Part shown: positions 23,589-64,000 of the stretch, one piece after another | Layout of the letters: each line of letters opens with the position of its first letter | Position numbering within the stretch: position 1 is the stretch's first letter | Assembly: GCF_027579695.1 (NCBI RefSeq) | Contig: NC_083582.1 | Coordinates: forward strand, 32,728,464 to 32,792,463 | DNA from: Neoarius graeffei | Lineage: Eukaryota; Chordata; Actinopteri; Siluriformes; Ariidae | Direction of reading: 5' to 3' | Length of the DNA: 64,000 nucleotides | Position numbers and translations under genes: made by a program | Notes under the pieces: model-generated | Seen by the model: only the letters and a program-made list of their open reading frames with translations | Databases searched by the model: none | Told to the model about the DNA's origin: nothing

Positions 23589-23961
23589 GCAGCACGGTGG
23601 TGTAGTGGTTAGCGCTGTCGCCTCACAGCAAGAAGGTCCTGGGTTCGAGTCCCGTGGCCGGCGAGGGCCTTTCTGTGTGGAGTTTGCATGTTCTCCCCGT
23701 GTCCGCGTGGGTTTCCTCCGGGTGCTCCGGTTTCCCCCACAGTCCAAAGACATGCAGGTTAGGTTAACTGGTGACTCTAAATTGACCGTAGGTGTGAATG
23801 AGAGTGTGAATGGTTGTCTGTGTCTATGTGTCAGCCCTGTGATGACCTGGCGACTTGTCCAGGGTGTACCCCGCCTTTCGCCCGTAGTCAGCTGGGATAG
23901 GCTCCAGCTTGCCTGCGACCCTGTAGAACAGGATAAAGCGGCTAGAGATAATGAGATGAGA
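23589..23961 (+). mobile_element. tRNA-derived SINE
   Basis: Perfect duplication TCTCCCAAT on both sides (23580-23588 and 23962-23970). Head with TGGTGTAGTGG and GGTTCGAGTCCC boxes and end GATAATGAGATGAG. Same family as 16645-17019, about 373 bp; sits inside the 21496-24328 element. Confidence 0.94.
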
Positions 23962-24328
23962 TCTCCCAATTCCATGATTTCATGTTTGAGGTAGGGTTAT
24001 TCTGTTTTTCCTCATGTTTTCTGTGAAACTTTAATTTTGGCCAATTTTTGGTGTTTTTTTTTTCCTTGCCCTTGACTATAGCTTGTTCCCTTTTTCTTCA
24101 ATCATGAAAATGTCACTAATGGATTCCCCATATCCAAAAACCCATAAAATGAGGTATTACACATACTTCTGTAGTGAGTAGTTCAAAAACTAATATTTTC
24201 AATATAGCTATCGGCAGCCATCTTAGATTGTTAATTTTTTTTTGGCCTGTTCGCTCCGGATAGCGATTTTGGCACACATCCCAAGTTGTTCCTTGGGTTC
24301 AAACCAGCCTAGAACAGCTGAGTTATCC

Positions 24329-25125
24329 TCTCCTAAATTATGTGCATACATATCTAACCCAGGTCCTCTACTAATGTGAACATAGGCACCAAAGCTTCCC
24401 AGTGCGCCACGATGCCATTTTGGGAATACCTATTCTGTTAAACGTCTGTTCATTCTTGTGTCGTGTGCAATAATAGACAAAATACTGGATTCCCAAACAA
24501 ACACCATTCCATTTATTGTCCCTGCCATGGAACACTGAAGCACAAAGCAAAGCATCTCAAAACATGACATTATAAAGAATACCATGCACAACAAACAAAG
24601 TTGCATCAGTTATGTAAAACAACAGCAGAAGATTCGTTCAAGTCATGTCGTTCTTAACGTCCAACTTGGCTACCGTCAAGATGGACTGTCCACCACGTTT
24701 AGGAGGAAAGGATTCAGTGAAAACCATCACTGCATTCCCAGTACTGTTTTCAACACACCCTTGTTAATAACAACTCATGAGTTACAGTACAAGTTGCACT
24801 TGCTTGCTAGCTATCTGGTGTGCTAGTTAGTTCATTTCTGACTAACTAGCAATCAGAACGGATTGATGTAATTGGCCACATTAAGTTCATAGTCAATACA
24901 TTTACAGTTTATCGAACGCTGTTTATAAATGTCAACATCTACCATTTAACAACAATGCCCTGATCTATCAGAAGTTGTTTAAGGGGCAAATCTGATTAGA
25001 AACAAATATGTAAATACCAACATCCAGTTTCTTTATTCATCAATTTCATCTTTGGTGCATCTGGAAAAGAAAACCGATGTTTGTTCGGCAGGTCTTGAAA
25101 TTTGAGCAAACAAATGTAACACTCG

Positions 25126-25162
<37 letters not shown>

Positions 25163-25384
25163 AATCAGTTAAATCAAAATCAATATCAATCTGTAGCCTG
25201 TAGAGTAGGATAATATGATGTACAAGTTCCCACCGACACTAAAAACACAACAGAGGCAATTTATTCTTTCAGCATCTAGTTTATAAGAAATAAGGAAGTA
25301 TTTACTTGTTCAGGATGGAAATTTGCTCTAATTGAAACTTTAATTAAATCTGACATTCTGAAAGGGACAAAAATCCCATACATA
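24329..25384. other. No gene seen; (TG)n at about 25129-25160
   Basis: AT-rich DNA downstream of tankyrase. Might contain part of its 3' UTR, but more than 3 kb from the stop and with transposons between. A clean TG microsatellite is present. Confidence 0.4.
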
Positions 25385-27006
25385 CAGTCAAAAGTTTGTA
25401 CACCCCTACTCATTCATAGGTGTTTCTGTATTTGGTATTTTATACATTGTAGAACAATACTGAAGACATCGAAAATATGAAATAACATCCGGAACATATA
25501 TGGAATTATAAACAACAAAATCCAAGAGTGCTCCGAGAGCACAATATCCCCCACTGGCAACTAGGCCACAACTCTGGTAAAATGCGACTGAATAGAACAA
25601 AATTGGAAGATGCGTATTACTGACATATAACAAAGGATCCTGTCAAGTTTCGTGAAATTCCTCCAAAAACTGAGAGAGGAGTTGATTTCAGAAGGCGAGT
25701 CCCCTTCCCAAGATGGACGACATCACCACGACATAATCCCCCTTCGGGCCTTTTGGCCAACGGGGGAGAACAACTTTTTACCAAATTATATGAAATTGTG
25801 AGGGAAGTTGATTTCAGAAAGCGAGCACACCTTGATGAAATTGCCAAAGTACAAGTTTGTTAATCATCAAGGGCATAACTCGGGTAAACTTTGCCCAAAG
25901 TAAACGAAATTTCAATCTGCGTATAACTGTCATATAACAAAGCCTTCTGCCAAGTTTGGTGAAATTCCTCCACAAATTGTGAGAGGAGTTGATTTCAGAA
26001 GAACGTACACCCTCATGAAACTGTCAAAATACAAGTTATTTAATCAAGGGTCAAAACTCTGGGAAAAATTTCACAAACTAAATTAAAATCGCAATCTGCA
26101 TATTACCGTCATATAACAAGGCGTTTTGCCAAGCTTCGGGAAATTCGTCCAAAAATTGTGAAAGGAGTTGATGTCAGAAGGCGAGCACACCTTCACGAAA
26201 TTGTCAAAGTATAATTTTGTTAATCAAGGGCCACAACTCTGGTAAAATGCGACCGAATTGAACAAAATGCGTACTACTGACATATAACAATGCCTTTTGC
26301 CGAGTTTGGTGAAATTCCTCCGCAAATTGTGAGAGGAGTTGATTTTAGAAGGAAAAACCACATTCATAAAATTGGCAAATTATAATTTTGGTAATCAAGG
26401 GCTGTAACTCTGGTAAAATGCGACTGAATTGAACAAAATTGGAACGTGTGTATTACCGACATATAACAAAAGAATCCTGCCAAGTTTCGTGAAATTCCTC
26501 CAAAAATTGTGAGAGGAGTTGATTTCAGAAGGTGAGCGCCCTTCTTAGGGTGGACAGATGGACATCGCCATGTCGTCATCCCCCTTCGGGCCTTTCAGCC
26601 AGCGGGGGATAAAAAAAAAAAAAAAAAAAAAAAAGTGTGTTAAACACTTTCATATTTTAGATTCTTCGAAGTATCCAGCGTTTACCTTGACGCTTTGCAC
26701 ACTATCGGCGTTATCTTACCTAGCTTCACGAGGTAGTCACCTGGAATGCTTTTCAATTACCAGGTGCCTCATCAAAAGTTAAATAGCGGACGAGTTTCTT
26801 GCCTTCTTAATGTGTTCGAGATCAAACAGTAAACAGCCCTATTCTAATCCCACAACTGTAGTAATCCATATTATGTCAAGAACCGAACAACCAAGTAAAG
26901 CGAAACAACATCCATCCATCAAAACTATAAGTGTAATAAAGGTGTCTTAATTAGTAAAAATAAAGAAAAACCACTGAATAAGAAAGCATGTCCAAACTTT
27001 TGACTA
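25385..27006. mobile_element. Tc1-like MITE with internal retroposon array
   Basis: CAGTCAAAAGTTTGTACACC at 25385, after TA, and CATGTCCAAACTTTTGACT near 27006 are inverted. This is the terminal sequence of a common fish Tc1-type MITE. The right boundary is slightly degraded. The interior is occupied by a tandem array (25500-26633). No transposase. Confidence 0.7.
25500..26633. repeat. Divergent tandem array, period about 170-180 bp, with A-rich tail
   Basis: At least five diverged units carry ATATAACAA, then AAGTTT-GTGAAATTCCTCC, then GAGAGGAGTTGATTTCAGAAG and ACTCTGGTAAAATGCG (near 25625, 25935, 26112, 26283 and 26460). Two units end in CCCCCTTCGGGCC (25738 and 26580), the last followed by an A run at 26609-26633. 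The tail and repeated heads suggest a concatenated retroposon; origin inferred only. Confidence 0.7.
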
Positions 27007-27300
27007 GTCCTGGATGTAGATTTGTTCGTACGGAATTCCTCAAGCCTAAATCTGAACTCATGGCTATGCGACGTTGCTGAATAAGGGCCAGCGTGTTGAG
27101 TAAAATGTTAAAGGTGCATTAAAACAGTACTGAAATGCAGACGAACTTCCATCCGTAATGCATAATTAAGATTGTCCTTGACCTACATCCATCCTGTCGA
27201 TGTGCAGGACATCCAACAGAGATCAGCACCACTGAAACGGAAAGAAACGGAATGTGTAACAATAGTTAGTGATGTTTCTTGCTTTAGCCATGGTATTTAA

Positions 27301-28111
27301 AGCTACAGTGTGTAGGATTTTTTTTTTTTGAGCGGGGGGAGAAAATAAAAATAATCATGGACTAGAGGGATAATAAAATTCGGTATAATATGATGTTCCT
27401 GAGCTGTGAGGTCACCCTGATGTCCCTGTAATCGCACGTAGGATTAGAATCGGCCAAGATCCAGAAAAGGTCATCGTGCCAAACTTTAGGCACCCTAGAC
27501 GTCTGGGTATGCGGTCACACACGAGCTGGCAGCCAATCACAGAAGACAGAACGAGCCCAAGTCTATTCATCACCGTTACGTACAGTACTTTGTATCATTC
27601 GCCATTTGTGAAGCTAGTTAATCGAGAATACTCGAGACCTACAGGAGGTGTTTGTGTTTCTCTTTGTATCAGGAGAGAGTGATTCGAGTGCTCTGCTCAC
27701 CAGCTCTTGATCATCTTGTGTTGGATTTAGCTAGCATGCTTATGCTATCTGGTTCCTGCCAAACATTTACAGGCTGGAAAACAAAATGGATGCCAATTGG
27801 CCACTCATTATAGGTTTGTTCGACGCTATACAGCATTTGAGCTCGAGTTTGAGGACCTGATATTTACCCTTTGGCCGTGCACTTCTGTAAACGACAGATA
27901 ACGATATCCCCAGAGTCACAAATCCTCGAGCGTCATTGGTGACATTGTTATTTAGTCGTACAACCCGTCTGAACGTGTATAAACCGGCACTCGCGGCCAT
28001 GAGCTTAACCCGACCCACATTACGAAAAACGTAGGCTGCTTCCACAAGTAGCCCGCAATAACACCCCCCCACCAGAGAGGGCGAACTTCCAAAATCTTAC
28101 ATCCTGTAGCT
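27301..28111. mobile_element. TTAA-flanked MITE, AGCTACAG family
   Basis: AGCTACAGTGTGTAGGAT and ATCTTACATCCTGTAGCT are inverted and flanked by TTAA (27297-27300 and 28112-28115). 811 bp, no transposase. It begins about 455 bp beyond the tankyrase stop and so may lie in its 3' UTR. Confidence 0.8.
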
Positions 28112-28566
28112 TTAACTGGATTACCTCCAAACCAGAAGTACCACCTCTAAAATACATTTTAAAGCATACATTTTATACATCATCCAAGCATAGAATCTTT
28201 ATAATACAAATATCAATAAGTCAACATGCTGGTACAAAAAAAAAAAAATAAAAATATATATACACACAGTTGTCTTACAGTGGTGTAAAATAAATAAGCC
28301 ACATTTGTGATGCGTTAGGCTTGTTGAAAATTGTCGATTTACAGTGTTAGCGACTGACCGTATGAGGTTTGCTGCGTATAAGGAAAGTAATCGGTGCGCA
28401 CGCAGAGCAGACGGTTAACTGTGTAACGTGAGGAATATCAAGTGTGAAGGAAGGAAAGTAGAAAAGACGGAACAAGACATTTCTATACACAGTGTATTCA
28501 TGGGAATGTGCATGCAGTGTGCAAAAAAAAAAAAAAAAAAGGGGGTCTTTTGGAAGAGTCAAGGTC

Positions 28567-62572
<34,006 letters not shown>

Positions 62573-64000
62573 CTGGAGCGAGAGAACACAAAAACGAGGA
62601 ACAGAAAGAACGAAAGAAAGAGTGAGGTGCTGTTGCGCAACATGTCGCACCGATCCATGCCATCGCTTTACTTTTGAAAACGCTCAGCATACATCTTTCC
62701 ATCCGTTCATCAGAATGGATTATTAGCCATGTTTAAGAAGAAAAGCCCATCTCATGCATGCACACATGTGGGTCCGTCTCAGAAACTGGTCTCTCATTTG
62801 GGACATTAAGGTCAAAAAATAAATTTTCTAATTTTACTTTTTTTTTTTTTTTTGCATTTACCTGCATTTTTTGCGTTTAATAAGAATAAAGACAGTATCT
62901 TGCTTTATCTGGCCTCCACTGTGGAACATTTTCTTGATTACAATTCAAATGCTTTTGTAAAATTGATTTCTATATAAAACAACTCCATCATGAAGAATTA
63001 AAGCCCCTCCTTCACAGAGGAGTAAAATTATTGAATAAATTTCCTCTTTTTGATTGCTTGGGTTAAAAATGCCAAGTTACGATGACGGAATTGATTATTC
63101 ACTTAAATATGAATAATATGATACATTTTGGGTATTTGATGTGGCGAAATAGGACACGATGGAAAACTCAAGAACACACCGGAAAGATGAGAATAACGGC
63201 GCTGGTAAAAGAACAGCGACTGTACCGGCTGAAGGTCGCGCGGGTCTCTGCTGCGGCGCGCGAGCAACGGGACATCACTACCGCACCAGACGGAGCAAAA
63301 TGACTGGCCGTAGATTCTATCAAAAGTTCGATCTAAATTGACCATGGTTGCAAAATATTGGCCAAAAATACGCAAACACTACGAAATATGAAAGTAAGAT
63401 GAAAAAGAAACATTCTATTGCCTTATACTGCAAGACTAAAACAAAATAAAACTGTCAAAACACACCTTTTCAGTGATAACGTCCGAACAGATCACTCGCG
63501 TAACAGAAAGACCGCAAATGGAAGCACGATCAACTTCTAACTGTTGGAGTGGAAAATTCCATTCTACACATGCAAATTGTTAATGTGTGTCCTTCCCCGC
63601 GCACACAACACGCTACGGTAAAAAATAGACCACAACTCATTTTATAGCTCAGAAATTCATACAAGACCAGCTACCATCGTAACATATTCTGTAAGAAACA
63701 TATTCTATACCTAACTTTCAGCTTTCGTTTTAAAAAACAAAATCGCAGATTTATAACTAAATTTTTATATGGCGTAGTGATTTCAAGTTACTACTTTTGG
63801 TGAGGTAGAGACCTTGACCCTGAGGTTTTCCGTTTAGATCAAACCACACGATCGTATTGGTTTTGGGTCTGCGGAAAATGGAGTTACAACGGTGATCAAA
63901 TATTTTGCATGATGTTTTATTACGGTTATGATTATTCTGTGAGCGCACCAATCCTTAGGTGTATAAAGTTACGACTTGGTGATAACTGTAGACTTTTCAG
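62573..64000. other. Upstream tnks2 intron, nothing recognised
   Basis: Searched on minus for the preceding ankyrin exon (it should end in a TPLDLVS-like sequence) without success. Several short frames overlap at 63080-63375 but have no support. Confidence 0.45.

Larger units (their letters stand above)
21496..24328. mobile_element. Inverted-repeat element with three insertions
   Basis: GGATAACTCAACTGTTCTAG (21496) and CTAGAACAGCTGAGTTATCC (ending 24328) are inverted, with similarity extending about 70 bp inward on both arms (through GTGTGCCAAAATCGCTATC). The interior holds a 792-bp element, a THAP-exon element and a SINE. Without them it is well under 1 kb and non-coding. Class unknown. Confidence 0.75.

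Noticed and set aside
63082..63375. Overlapping frames on both strands near the right edge as a tankyrase ankyrin exon
   Set aside because: No ankyrin pattern (TPLHxAA) and no fitting splice sites.

Overview
This looks like nuclear DNA of a teleost fish. The evidence is spliced vertebrate exons with canonical GT/AG borders, a tankyrase gene, tRNA-derived SINEs, many Tc1/mariner, hAT, PIF/Harbinger and pogo/Tigger DNA transposons, L2-like and other non-LTR fragments, and very long simple repeats. I see no bacterial or viral genome organisation. Species cannot be fixed from the window; the repeat mix would fit an ostariophysan (possibly a catfish), but that is a guess.

Host genes: the only gene I recognise with certainty is tankyrase, tnks2-like, on the minus strand. 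Nine coding exons between 62572 and 28567 give the last 378 residues: linker, SAM domain and PARP catalytic domain, up to the stop codon. Exons for the ankyrin repeats lie beyond the right edge. Its introns (116 bp to about 11.7 kb) hold most of the transposons in the right half. A second minus-strand exon (6546-5810), open and bounded by good splice sites, codes for an acidic, serine-rich protein segment that I do not recognise.

Layout: 1-1.7 kb, a THAP-domain fragment followed by a TTAA-flanked MITE that holds a Tigger remnant. 2.2-4.05 kb, two hAT MITEs whose target duplications nearly touch. 4.6-5.7 kb, nested inverted-repeat elements. 5.8-7.4 kb, the unknown exon and GC-rich upstream DNA. 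7.6-11.05 kb, a 3-kb minisatellite of 18/21-bp units, open in one frame for 889 codons and interrupted by a SINE. 11.1-13.6 kb, an L2-like LINE split by a 922-bp insertion. 13.6-24.3 kb, hAT, Tc1, SINE, MITE and THAP-containing elements, nested. 24.3-28.6 kb, DNA beyond the tankyrase stop codon, with a Tc1-like MITE carrying a divergent tandem array and a TTAA element. 28.6-62.6 kb, tankyrase exons and transposon-rich introns. 62.6-64 kb, intron with no recognised content.

The dominant story is serial transposon nesting that can be read from target-site duplications: TA for Tc1/pogo, 8 bp for hAT, 3 bp for Harbinger and TTAA for piggyBac/Kolobok-like MITEs. No transposase here is fully intact. 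Two Tc1 copies are damaged by single, different nonsense codons and one by a one-base slip in an A run. I did not find a clear new biological system. The best candidates for a second look are a 91-92-bp micro-MITE family with perfect 8-bp target duplications, a Tc1 element whose 5' end has been replaced by an inverted copy of its own 3' end, the open minisatellite, and the unrecognised exon.
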